Shown here piece by piece: positions 8,456 through 17,640 of a stretch of 64,000 nucleotides of DNA. Made by a program: the position numbers and the translations under genes. Location: assembly GCA_942159475.1 (NCBI GenBank), contig OW804094.1:18705067-18769066 (forward strand), read 5' to 3'. Every line of letters starts with the position of its first letter. Position 1 is the first letter of the stretch. The stretch is from Sthenelais limicola (Eukaryota > Annelida > Polychaeta > Phyllodocida > Sigalionidae). A model generated the notes under the pieces. That model was not told the DNA's origin and did no database searches. It saw only the letters and a list, made by a program, of their open reading frames with translations.

Positions 8456-10215
8456 GCCTCCTACACTTAGTGACTGGGTCACTTCTACGGAATGATGGAG
8501 TCTTAATCACGGAAGCTGCGAAAGGACGTGAGAGAGTGGGAACGTGGACTGTACTCGTTACGGTACGGGCCCCACCACCTAGCCAGGTATGGACACTCAT
8601 TCCACAGGTAGAGGAGCGCTTGAAAGCAATGAAGAAGGATGTAGGTAACATTACCTACAACGATTGGCTAAGGAGATTGAATAGGATGAGGGACGCTTCA
8701 TCGGCTTCACCTAGCCGAACCAAAAGAGGATTGGTAAACGGCATAGGGCACCTTAGTCGTTGGCTGTTCGGCACGGCCACGGTGGACGAAGTAAAGGAAT
8801 TACAAGGAATTGTTGAATCCGTACGAGGAACAACTGAAGGACTTGTACACGCGCACAACGGACTTGTCACTGTTGTTAATAAGACAGCCGAAGCTTTGCT
8901 ACAACAGCAGACTAAGATCCAGGGACTACAGGATCAACTTATGGACATAGGAGAAGAAATGGCTCTTGTTACCATAAGGATTAATCATCTCAGCAGAGAA
9001 GTTACTAAGTTACAAATGAAAGGAGCTGTCGATGGATTGCTGTCGCAACTCGAATTGCTACATAGCGACTGGGAGAGAAACCAAGCAGTCTTCGTCGATC
9101 AACAACGGGCCCTCGATCGGGGTTGGCTCACGGTTGATCTCCTCAGTGAAAACCAGCTACATTCGATTCTTGAGAGTCAATCAGGGACACTTTCTACTCG
9201 ACCCTTACCAATTCGCTGGTACTACCGGAACACCTGAATAGGACTTCTGTGGTACAAAGACAGTGAGTTTGTTTATAGAGCTTCTTTACCAATAGTTAAT
9301 AACGAACAATATATTATCTACAATATCAAAACTGTACCTGTATACACGGGTAAAGAGAACATCTGGAGAAGACTCACCGACGTTCCGGAACAAGTGGGAT
9401 GGAACACACGACGCGGTGGTGTTATCGACACTAAATTCTGTAGAGGTGATGATCCGGTGGTATGCCCACCAACTGTGCACCATAGACATGAACTGTGTAT
9501 CGAAGGAGTGATAACAGGACATAAAGGACAATTCGACAGTTGCCGAGTGCTACTGTTCGAAGATGATCGTGAAAGTGACGCCTATAAAATTGCTAATAAT
9601 TTGTATCTCCTTTCAGCTCGAGAAAATGTGACAATGTCAATCCATTGTCTTGGTAAACAGGAAACTCGGGAATCCGTTAGTAAAGCTAGAATATATGAAG
9701 TAAAGCCAGGTTGCATTGTTTCAACAGAGGGTTGGAGGATAATGGGAGAATGGACGCATACGATCAAAATAACGAAGGTACAACAAAATAAAGCTTCTTT
9801 GGCAGTAAAATTAGATTTTGACGCAGATTTGGCAGTAAGTACATTTAAGAAAATTCGGAAATCTACAGGACAAGATTCGGTAAAAATTGATATTGGTACT
9901 ACAGATAGTCTATATGTTAACAAACCTAAAGTATTCACAAAGAAACATGTTGCCGGAACTTCTGTCGGAATAACTATTATATTTTGCCTGACTTTGATTG
10001 TATGTGGGTATTGTTTATGTAAATATAAACCATGTCCGGCACGCCGAGTGCGTGTACCCACTGTAGAAATGTCAACATTACCGACCGGCGTACAGAGATT
10101 CACTGTGAGGACCACCCCCACTGTTGAGCGGCGGGCTGGTGATCGGAGAGCGGTTATCGAACAAATCAATGAAATACCACCGCCTCCTAGCGCGCCAAGA
10201 GCGAGTCAAGCGTGA
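8422..10215 (+). pseudogene. env: Envelope glycoprotein, F-like, with one internal TGA
   Basis: The frame opens at ATG 8422 inside the end of pol. Residues 1-20 form a signal peptide. A short ectodomain with an N-glycosylation site (NIT, about residue 76) leads to RTKR (99-102), a furin-type site. A Gly-rich hydrophobic stretch GLVNGIGHLSRWLFGTAT follows it, then a long heptad region. This layout (small N-part, R-x-K-R, fusion peptide-like start) resembles baculovirus F / errantivirus Env proteins. A TGA at 9235-9237 interrupts the frame. The same frame then stays open through Cys-rich sequence and a transmembrane segment (about 9964-10020) to TGA at 10213. Upstream of that last stop is a Pro-rich cytoplasmic tail. 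The first TGA (followed by ATA) most likely inactivates this copy. Confidence 0.85.
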
Positions 10216-10407
10216 CTAGGACCGGAACCGCTGTATGACCGGCCTGGCTCGGTTAAGACCAGAACTCCGAAACAAAGGACGCGCTCTATAGGTCATCAAG
10301 TGTCATTTTCCGAGTCTGACGAACACTTGTACGAGGATCTAAGTTCAACTTATGATATCTCCGATGACGACGAGTTTGTACGGAGACAGTTGTATATTAG
10401 ACCATAA
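10216..10407 (+). other. Open in-frame extension after env stop (possible readthrough tail)
   Basis: The env stop reads TGA CTA G, the context known to allow efficient readthrough. The env frame stays open for 63 further codons to TAA at 10405-10407. The encoded stretch is charged and carries YEDL (a Y-x-x-hydrophobic sorting-type motif) and an acidic YDISDDDEF. Alternatively the TGA is a CGA-to-TGA mutation and the longer form is the ancestral Env tail. Confidence 0.5.
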
Positions 10408-10685
10408 TTTCTAAATTGACTAATTTCAGGCTTCCTTTTCCGGGCGGAGTATAAGATAACGCTTATACATTAGAAATTCGAAATTTCATGACTTACGAGA
10501 GAGCGAGATTATGAATCGAGACTAAAATAACGAATTGAGAATTGCGATAGACAGATCACTGCGATACGATACAAGCTAAGGCTGTATTCAAAGGAGAAAA
10601 CGTATATATACACCGGAAGTATATTACGTATATATATACATATATATATATTTTAACCCTAGAAAATATAATCTACTATATAACT
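10408..10685 (+). promoter_or_regulatory. AT-rich leader of the downstream ORF
   Basis: After env, 10601-10652 holds repeated TATATA blocks. A pyrimidine-containing TTTTAACCCTAG at 10651-10662 ends 23 bp before the next ATG. It could be an internal TATA-type promoter or a 3' splice site for a subgenomic mRNA. The sequence alone does not decide. Confidence 0.35.
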
Positions 10686-11660
10686 ATGGTGGAGGAGTAT
10701 ATCATATCTAATGACGAGTTGGATTTTGAGCGGCTAATGTATTGCTCGCCGTATTTCCGGCTATTAAAGCGCTATGTGGGAGATGGTTGGGCGGACGAGA
10801 TTGTCTTACCCCCGATTCTCGATTTAACTGGATATGTTACCGTTTTTAAGATCCTAGCAACTCAGAAAGGGGATGTGGCTCTGTGGTCGTTGGCGGAATT
10901 GATCCGGAGGGGGGACGTAGAACGCTATGTCGATTTTATGCTCTACTTCTTAAACGAAAATTATCTTTTGGACATTGTCTACGTATTAGCTCAGGGTTTG
11001 GGAGAGGGAGTCCACCGTTACGTAGCGGCACTTCTGAACGTGGCCGGACTCCGCTCTGACAGACTTTGGCAATGCGCCCATTTTAAAGGTAAGAAAACCC
11101 TTTCGGACTCTATTGTGGAAATCCTCGCGGACACATGCGAGATAGCCCCCGGATCGATGATACCAGCCACTGTAGCAACTAGCCCCGAGCGCGGCGAATA
11201 TATCTCAACGAATAAAATGTCGCGTTTTATTTATAAAGGCCGCCGAAGGAAAAGGCGTCAAGTGCCTTCCTTCTTCGTGTGCGCCATATGCTTAGAGCTT
11301 GGCCTTCTTTTAAAGCGTGGACCGTGGACGGTCAGTCGTGCGGGTCGCACTCCCTGTTGTGGCGCATTGGTCCATCCAATGTGCTATTGGAAGACAAGTA
11401 ATGGGGAGTGGCGTCCTGACGATTGGCAGTGTGATGTCTGCGCTAATTTTATCGAAATCCCCACTGGCCTGGTAGACATAGATTTAAACAACTGGACCGA
11501 TGCGATGAGGCGTATGGAGGTACGGCGGAAATATCAAGTCCCGTTGGAGGTTGATATTCATGTGCCGAAGCGCGAGGAGGAGAAATATGTACCCAAGAAC
11601 GTCGAGGGTATCGAATATTATTCTCCCGAGGTCCGGGTTTACGAGACGCTACCATGGTAG
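10686..11660 (+). CDS. Accessory ORF with C4HC3-type zinc finger (novel)
   Basis: 324 codons, ATG in good context (ACTATGG), uninterrupted. Residues 1-180 are mostly helical with no match I recognise. A basic run, GRRRKRR (185-191), could be a nuclear signal. A zinc-finger-like cluster follows: C199-x2-C202, C224-C225, H230-x2-C233, C249-x2-C252, with W247 two residues before the seventh Cys. Cys/His order and the W-x-C-x2-C ending resemble PHD and RING-CH fingers; adjacent C224-C225 is atypical. Such domains bind chromatin marks or act as E3 ubiquitin ligases. It lies inside the element between env and the 3' LTR, so it is an accessory gene in the position where complex retroviruses place theirs. 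Ancestry could be host capture. Function is inferred only. Confidence 0.8.
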   Translation: MVEEYIISNDELDFERLMYCSPYFRLLKRYVGDGWADEIVLPPILDLTGYVTVFKILATQKGDVALWSLAELIRRGDVERYVDFMLYFLNENYLLDIVYVLAQGLGEGVHRYVAALLNVAGLRSDRLWQCAHFKGKKTLSDSIVEILADTCEIAPGSMIPATVATSPERGEYISTNKMSRFIYKGRRRKRRQVPSFFVCAICLELGLLLKRGPWTVSRAGRTPCCGALVHPMCYWKTSNGEWRPDDWQCDVCANFIEIPTGLVDIDLNNWTDAMRRMEVRRKYQVPLEVDIHVPKREEEKYVPKNVEGIEYYSPEVRVYETLPW

Positions 11661-11710
11661 TGATCTACCCTGTATAACTTTGTATTTGTACTACTTATCT
11701 CTGTTATTTC

Positions 11711-12280
11711 TTACCATGTCTTGAGGAATGGACTGTGTTCCTAAGACTAAAATATGAATAGGGGTTCGGTGATAAAACTAGAAATAGGTTAAAATCTTTT
11801 GGATCTCGTGATCCGTAAAAGAAAGTCTTACCATGTCTTGAGGGACGGACTGTGTTCCCAGGACTAAAATAAAGGTTGGAGTTTTGGGAGAAAGTATCTT
11901 CCCATCCGGTTGGATTTCACGATCCGTAAAGTTCTTACCAAGTCTTATGGGAACGGACTGTGTTCCCTAAGACCCATTGTCGGGATAGATTCGAATTTTG
12001 TTTGGAGGTATTGGTATACCTTTGTGGGTCTCTTAGCCCACACAAAATCTCTTACCCAAGGAACAATTCCTGTGGATTCATTTTTAACAACCTCTGGATC
12101 ACTGATATCCGGGTACCATTTTTGGGTCTCCTAACCCACTAAATTCTTACACCATGGACGACGATGTTCCTTAAATTACAGCGTAATATAGCATTGTTGT
12201 GGTAGAACTTCTGGATGCGTCGATATTAGCCACTTTTAACCATGAAAACTCTTACACAAGGACAGAAATGTTCCTTATCT
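11711..12280 (+). repeat. Degenerate six-unit hairpin array in 3' untranslated region
   Basis: Units of roughly 95-120 bp each begin with CTTAC(C/A). The first three hold hairpins at 11718-11747, 11835-11864 and 11942-11973. These have a GTCTT.../...AAGAC-type stem and the same loop core GGACTGTG. Stem bases change on both sides (AGGAA/TTCCT in the first, GGGAA/TTCCC in the third). Units 4 and 6 have AAGGA/TCCTT hairpins near 12058-12071 and 12258-12276; unit 5 (near 12154-12171) is weak. Second small palindromes GGATC/GATCC occur at 11801-11814 and 11912-11925. No ORF runs through. A packaging, dimerisation or RNA-export role is possible. Confidence 0.7.
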
Positions 12281-12348
12281 GACGGCATAATAGGGCATTC
12301 TTTTGCTGTACTCCTAGATACGTTTGGTATCAGCCGGCTCAAAATCTT

Positions 12349-12360
12349 AAGTAAGGGGGG
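12349..12360 (+). other. Polypurine tract
   Basis: AAGTAAGGGGGG is followed by TA and then the TG of the 3' LTR. This is the expected primer for plus-strand DNA synthesis. Confidence 0.85.
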
Positions 12361-12362
12361 TA

Positions 12363-13168
12363 TGTAAAGTATGGAGGTCATTAATAAATTACTAATTGAT
12401 TGTAATTAGGTAATTGGGATAGACCTATAATAATTAGATATGATTAGATAATGAAAACATATTAAATGAGCCACTATGGTTTAAGCCTATACAATGATCA
12501 CCTATCCTTACTAAGAGTTGTATAGCTCACATTGGAATGTGTTTGTGCATTGGTGTATGTAAATATAGATCAAGCCGGAGGCATGTTGGAACATGTCCCC
12601 GGACTTAAACCTGGTTGACAATATACATCTCACCCTGGATCACCGGGATATGGGTTGTATCCTTCTGGCAACATGCGGTTGATCCCAGGTCACCTGATTC
12701 CCAACCAACTGGCACGGAGGAGAGGTAAAGGATCCAAGCACAAGGGCAGAAATGTCACGTGTCCGGATCTAGTATGATCTGCCTTGCATTAAGGGTACAT
12801 GTGAACTTGTAAAGGTGACATCATCAGCATGCGCATATTGTGTCCTGTACTGGTAGTTATCACGTATTGGTTCTTGACTGAGAATATAAATAAAGCCTCC
12901 TGGCAACCCAGGAACACACAACCACTTCTACATTCAACCGTATACCATGTAGTTGGACTCCACATTATTTCTACACCCCAACCTATGGGGACTTCTATAT
13001 TCTATTTGGTACAACTAGGACTGTACTGAAGATCAGCCAACTTAGCACCCTGGCAGCAATGGTTTCAGGCAGCCCCATTTGTATCAAGAGTTCTTTGGAA
13101 TGGTTCCATCTCAATCACCAGTAATTAATTAGGACAATTAATTAAGGAACCAGACCAGGGACCTCACA
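12363..13168 (+). repeat. 3' LTR
   Basis: 806 bp, one substitution from the 5' LTR (T at 12784). Ends ...GGACCTCACA, then CATT of the target duplication. Confidence 0.97.
12885..12892 (+). promoter_or_regulatory. TATA/AATAAA motif in 3' LTR
   Basis: Identical to 3434-3441. In this LTR the overlapping AATAAA would be the one used for polyadenylation, if it is functional. Confidence 0.5.
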
Positions 13169-13190
13169 CATTTTCTGAAATCTGACCCAT
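13169..13190 (-). repeat. MITE-A copy 2, right end, with CATT duplication
   Basis: CATT (13169-13172), then the terminal repeat remainder ending CTGACCCA. A second partial end (AATCTGACCCATATA) follows at 13226-13241, so a degraded MITE-A piece may adjoin it. Confidence 0.85.
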
Positions 13191-13321
13191 CTAGTTGCTA
13201 GTGTCATTCTCCTTCACTTGGTTTTGAATCTGACCCATATACCATTGGTAACTAAAGCATATATGCTGCCATTTTTTAAACAAACCCCAGCCTTCAATCA
13301 AATGTAAGAACAAAAGACTTC

Positions 13322-13548
13322 ACTCTCCCCCCCGCTTCCTCTGCCTCCCCCTCTCTCCCCACCCCCTCCCCTCTCCTACACCCCTCCCCCTCCCCTCTTT
13401 TCCCTCCCTCTCTTCTCTGTTACTCATACCTTTTTTCCCCTCCCCTCCCCCTCTCCGATTTCCCCACCCGCACCCTCTTCTTGACTCTCCTCCTCCCCCT
13501 CCCCCTTCTCCCCCTCTCCCTCCCTCCCCACCTCTTTTTCTCTGCGAT
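13322..13548. repeat. CT/C-rich low-complexity tract
   Basis: About 225 bp of almost pure pyrimidine on the + strand. The Gly/Arg/Glu-rich minus-strand ORF over it is an artefact of this composition. Confidence 0.85.
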
Positions 13549-13863
13549 GGTTCCGTGGCACATTGAAGGCATGACATCATTACATTTTCATTCAAATTCT
13601 CTTCTAGTTCCCAGGGGCTATCCCAGGCTATAAATAGAGTGTAGAGATCCATGATTAAAAAGGGCTTCAAAATCACATTTCCACCCCAGATACCTTCACA
13701 AACGACACTTTTTGTCCTCCGGAAAGGGTTTGACAGACCTGTACAGAGCAGAAAAACGGCTAGTAAAATCTCAGATTCCAAGAACATGATCCACAAAAAA
13801 ATCACCGTTTCACGTTTATTATATAGATATACCATGTGAAATGTATTTTGTGTATCTGAGATG

Positions 13864-14100
13864 TGGGTCAGATTTTCAGAAAATGTACAATTGGCAGCTC
13901 TACACATTTAGGAAATTCTGATACATTAGGCTGAAAAAGGATGAATGTTGGATATATTTGAGTATATTTGGTATCACCTTGATTTAAATTATCAGTTCTG
14001 TTATGTTAAACTGCATTTTGAAGCTCATTTTTGTCTTAAATGTGGGTTATTTGAGAGGATTGGTGAAGGCGAATTGTACATTTTCTGAAAATCTGACCCA
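13864..14100 (+). repeat. MITE-A copy 3, full length (237 bp)
   Basis: Near-consensus, with both ends of the TCAGATTTTC type. A good reference copy for the family. Confidence 0.9.
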
Positions 14101-14154
14101 TGTATTCTGTCTCTTGTTTACAGGTTGAGCGCCTGGGGAATAACCATTATCTTG

Positions 14155-14393
14155 TGGGTCAGATCTTCAGAAAATGTACAATTGGCAGATCAACACATTT
14201 AGTAAATTCTGATAAATCAGACTGGAAAATGGTCAATACAAGGTATATCTGAATATATTATTTGATGTTACCTTGATTCAAACAATGTGTTTGGTTGTGG
14301 TGAACTGTATTTCTAACCTCATTTTTGTCTTAAATTTGTGTTATTTGAGAAGATTGGTGAAGGCTAATTGTACATTTTCTGGCAATTTCACCC
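14155..14393 (+). repeat. MITE-A copy 4, mixed ends
   Basis: Left end TGGGTCAGATCTTC, right end of the other type (GGCAATTTCACCC). It lies only 54 bp after copy 3, in the same orientation. Confidence 0.85.
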
Positions 14394-14464
14394 GCGTCCA
14401 ATTTCAGCATCCCGAGCGGAACATATCTAGGTTGGCCGCCTTTTCTGCCCTAATTAAACCCCTT

Positions 14465-14568
14465 GTGTCACAAGTCGCAAATATCATATTTCTCAAATGT
14501 TCTTCCATAAGAACCTTTCCTCAGAATGTTTTCATTTCTGAGGTGTTTAGTGCTGCTGGTAGCATAAA
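14465..14568 (-). repeat. MITE-B fragment
   Basis: Starts at GTCACAAGTCGCAAATATC and resembles the left 100 bp of a reversed MITE-B. It is immediately followed by a full copy. Confidence 0.55.
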
Positions 14569-14977
14569 TGTGATGTGTTTTAGGAAAATGAGTCACAAGT
14601 CGCAAAATTTATATTATTCAAAGTCATTTATTCACAAGATATCTTTTTTGGAATGTTTTCATTTTTGGATTATCTAGTCAGATAGGTCTTAAGAATACAT
14701 GAACTCAATTTCAGGATAGTGTATTAATTATATCAGTCGGTTACTTAGATCATCCTATTGAGTATATTTAGCTACTTTACTGGTAATTATCCACCCAGAA
14801 ATATTGCAATTTTTTTTTCAGAAATAAAAATATTTAACTAAAAAGATAAAAGTGCTTATTAGATGTCCTTAATGTTTACATTCATTAGAATCGACTTGGT
14901 CTCATTTTTTCAAATATGATGATATCTCAAAATCCATATTTTGCGACTTATGACCCATTTTGCTAAAACGGATCACA
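14569..14977 (-). repeat. MITE-B copy 2, full length
   Basis: Left TGTGATGTGTTTTAGG, right CTAAAACGGATCACA. The right end has TGACCCA in place of TGACTCA. Confidence 0.85.
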
Positions 14978-15130
14978 AATACATGTATCAAAGTTCAATA
15001 CTGTGTATTCAATATATCTAGGTTATCCGAGGTTTTTCTAAGGAGAATATTTAACTACTAGATGGCCCCCGTCTAAAACGGGTAGTACTTCTCAGCATGT
15101 AGTTTCTATTCAATTCCTCCATCTCTTCTT

Positions 15131-15420
15131 CTATTGTGTTTCACTCCCACCTTTATAATTCAGGCGGGGATGACATTGCATCAACCCAGTAGAGCCCAGC
15201 TGTCGTAAGTGGGTCGAAGCCTTTGCAATTTTCCGAATGGAATAGCATTGAAATAGCTTTAAAATCACTTCCTTGAAAAAGATATTTTGGGGAAAACAAT
15301 ACCCAGGTAACATCACTTGAGATCTATGTAAGCCATCTTGAAAGTTAGAGCCCTGTGCATACAGCAAGTAAAAAGCCTTTGACAACTTTGTGTGGAGCAT
15401 TAAATGTCGTAAATCCACAA
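15131..15420. other. No gene seen
   Basis: A 95-codon minus-strand ORF spans this stretch but has no domain, and the sequence has no conserved repeat partner in the window. Left unannotated as coding. Confidence 0.4.
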
Positions 15421-15494
15421 TTAATATAGTGTGGATATTGTTTAAAGTTTGTATATGTTGCTGTTATATGAAAAATCTTATCTTGATGTTTATA

Positions 15495-15730
15495 TGGGTC
15501 AGATTTTCAGAAAATGTACAATTGGCAGCTGTACACATCAAGTAAATTCTGCTAAATTAGGGTGCAATTTGGCCAATACTAGGTAAATTCGAGTAGATTC
15601 GGCATTGCATTGATTCTAGCAATCTGTCTGATTAGGTTGAACTGTATTGTGAACTTTATTTTCGTCTGAAATTTGGTTATTTCAGACGATTTCTGAAAGC
15701 AAATTGTACATTTTCTGAAAATCTGACCCA
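15495..15730 (+). repeat. MITE-A copy 5, full length (236 bp)
   Basis: Flanked by TATA on both sides. Belongs to the variant with GCAATTTGG in the middle, shared with copies 14, 30 and 31. Confidence 0.88.
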
Positions 15731-15889
15731 TATATATTATAGTAAAGTTAATCGAGAATTATGAGATTAATTGTGATGTGTCAGATAGGCTCAAATTGGT
15801 TGCTGCCATCCCTAGGGATGGTTACGCATGGCTGCGACAGAAAATTATGTTACACCAAAAGAGAAAATAACACTGTTTCAGGTGAATGA

Positions 15890-16945
15890 GAATTTAAATA
15901 ACATTAGAGAGTTCAAGAACAAAGAGGTGTATGCAGAGCTGGTTAAGATTATGAAAAGTTGAATGGATGGAACGAAATACTTGAAGATGAAAATTTCGAA
16001 GGATCAGAAGAACTGTGGAAAGATAAATTTATTATTCCTTTCAATAGGGGATTTGCATAGCCGCCATTTTGAATCTTGATTTGCATGGAATTATGGGACT
16101 AATGGTACAGTCTAAAATCTATAGAAAACATGCCATGATCAGCATAGAATATTTATCAATGCTCTATTGTCAATATCCATGTTTCCCTGACACAAGTCCC
16201 CATCTTTCCCATCATGCATTTAGTTTTCATAGATAATTTTTACAAGCTATGATATTGTTGAATACATTCTTGCAATTTTCGATAAAAATGTTCCCAATAA
16301 TTGTATGTCAGATTTCAACAGAATCCATTCCAGCATGCACTGCAGTAGACATGCGCAGTGAGACATGCAACTCCCCTATTGTAATAAAATTACCAAATGT
16401 ATTTTTAAAAAAATATGAAAAATTACCAAATGTCAAGCATTGCAATATAGAGTTCTGTATAGAAGGATAGGATGTAATAAATATCTGAACAGGTCAAGAT
16501 TAAACCGTCAGCAAGATGTGAATATTGTGAAGCAGTTGACACAATTGATCACTTTTTTGTAAGTTGTATAAAACCCAGTATCCTATGGGAAAGACTAAAA
16601 AGTTGGGCTAGAAACAGTAATGAACTGGGTGGATTTCAAGAGAACGAATTTGATTAAACCAATATTTTATTAGGTTATAGTGGCGAAAGCAGCCAAAAAA
16701 AATTCATCAACTGGATTATAATAGCAGCCAAGGTTTACATACAGAGACAAAGGATTTTTTTACAACAATGAAATTGTATTTCGAGCCTTTGTTAATGCAA
16801 TGAAGGTAAATGTAAGAGCTATAGAATACAATAACTTTGTACAAGGAAAGGGTAAAGACAGAAAGAATGTACTGCGAAAGATGCTATACGAAATGGACAA
16901 TGGAGATTGAAAACCTCAATTGATATTGGATTATGTGTGAAAATA
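15890..16945 (+). pseudogene. LINE ORF2 C-terminal remnant, split by a MITE-C
   Basis: Conceptual translation around 15895-16035 shows NNIREFKNKEVYAELV and EELWKDKFIIPF, matching the post-RT region of many LINE ORF2 proteins. After a MITE-C insertion, 16441-16490 reads QYRVLYRRIGCNKYLNR. After a frameshift, RCEYCEAVDTIDHFFVSC (16510-16565) gives the usual CxxC...HxxxxC terminal zinc motif. Stops and frameshifts break it repeatedly. A 3' A-rich end follows near 16945. The clade cannot be assigned by eye. It is old and non-functional. Confidence 0.7.
16042..16388 (+). repeat. MITE-C copy 1
   Basis: Inverted ends CAATAGGGGA...TCCCCTATTG with a conserved core GCCGCCATTTTGAATC. Two further copies at 32863 (reversed) and 48096. 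Inserted in the LINE remnant. Confidence 0.8.
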
Positions 16946-17318
16946 CTTTAAATAAAATAAAAAACGCAAAAGGGACGCGGCAAAATGTGCCATTAGAATT
17001 GTCAGAGCCTCGATGGCAGGTCATGCTAAATAAAACCTTTTCAAAAACAAAAAAAAAGGCAATCGCAGATCTTTTGTCACGGATGTTCTCAGAAGAGAGT
17101 TAGATTGGCACATACAGGACGAGTAATTGCTGAACCGCAATAAACAAATAAACAAATTCATCCATTTATTGAATAAAAGTATATAATTATTTATACCAAT
17201 AAAGATGTTCATGAATTGAATTTAAGATCTTTTTGGATTTTGGTTTTTCAAACCTTTTTATCTAAAAAACTGGGGTCTTACAATGCTAAACATTTTATGC
17301 AATATGGTTTCCTGTATA

Positions 17319-17553
17319 TGTCAGATCTTCAGGAAATGTACAATTCGCCTTCACCAATCCTCTCAAATAACCCACATTTAAAACAGAAATGAGCTTCAAA
17401 ATGCAGTTTAACATAACAGAACTGATACTTTGAATCAATGCGATACCAAGTATACTCAGATATACCTGGTATTTATCATTTTTCAGCCTCATTTAGCTAA
17501 ATTTCCTAAAAGTGTAGAGCTGCCAGTTGTCCATTTTCTGACGATCTGACCCA
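17319..17553 (-). repeat. MITE-A copy 6
   Basis: Left end has lost two Gs (TATGTCAGATCTTC). The right end reads GACGATCTGACCCA. Confidence 0.85.
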
Positions 17554-17640
17554 TATTATATAAAGGGAGAAACATGTCCCTAAAGTTTGTAGCTGTATAC
17601 TTCAAGGAAAACACCGTCTAAAGTTTGTAAAGTTCCCTGC

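Larger units (their letters stand above)
2912..13168 (+). mobile_element. Full-length env-bearing Ty3/gypsy-type LTR retroelement, 10,257 bp
   Basis: Two 806-bp direct repeats bound it, each starting TGTAAAGTATGG and ending CCTCACA. Inside, in order, are a primer site, a 112-codon ORF, gag with a CCHC knuckle, pol (PR-RT-RH-IN), env with signal peptide, furin-type site and transmembrane segment, a 324-codon zinc-finger ORF, a hairpin array and a polypurine tract. The PR-RT-RH-IN order and env place it with errantivirus-like (endogenous-retrovirus-like) Ty3/gypsy elements. The LTRs differ only at 3333/12784, so insertion is recent. This copy is probably defective: one frameshift in pol and one in-frame TGA in env. 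Confidence 0.96.

Noticed and set aside
9582..10169. 195-codon minus-strand ORF
   Set aside because: Antisense shadow of env.
13320..13907. 195-codon Gly/Glu/Arg-rich ORF
   Set aside because: Most of it is the reverse complement of a pyrimidine-rich low-complexity tract.
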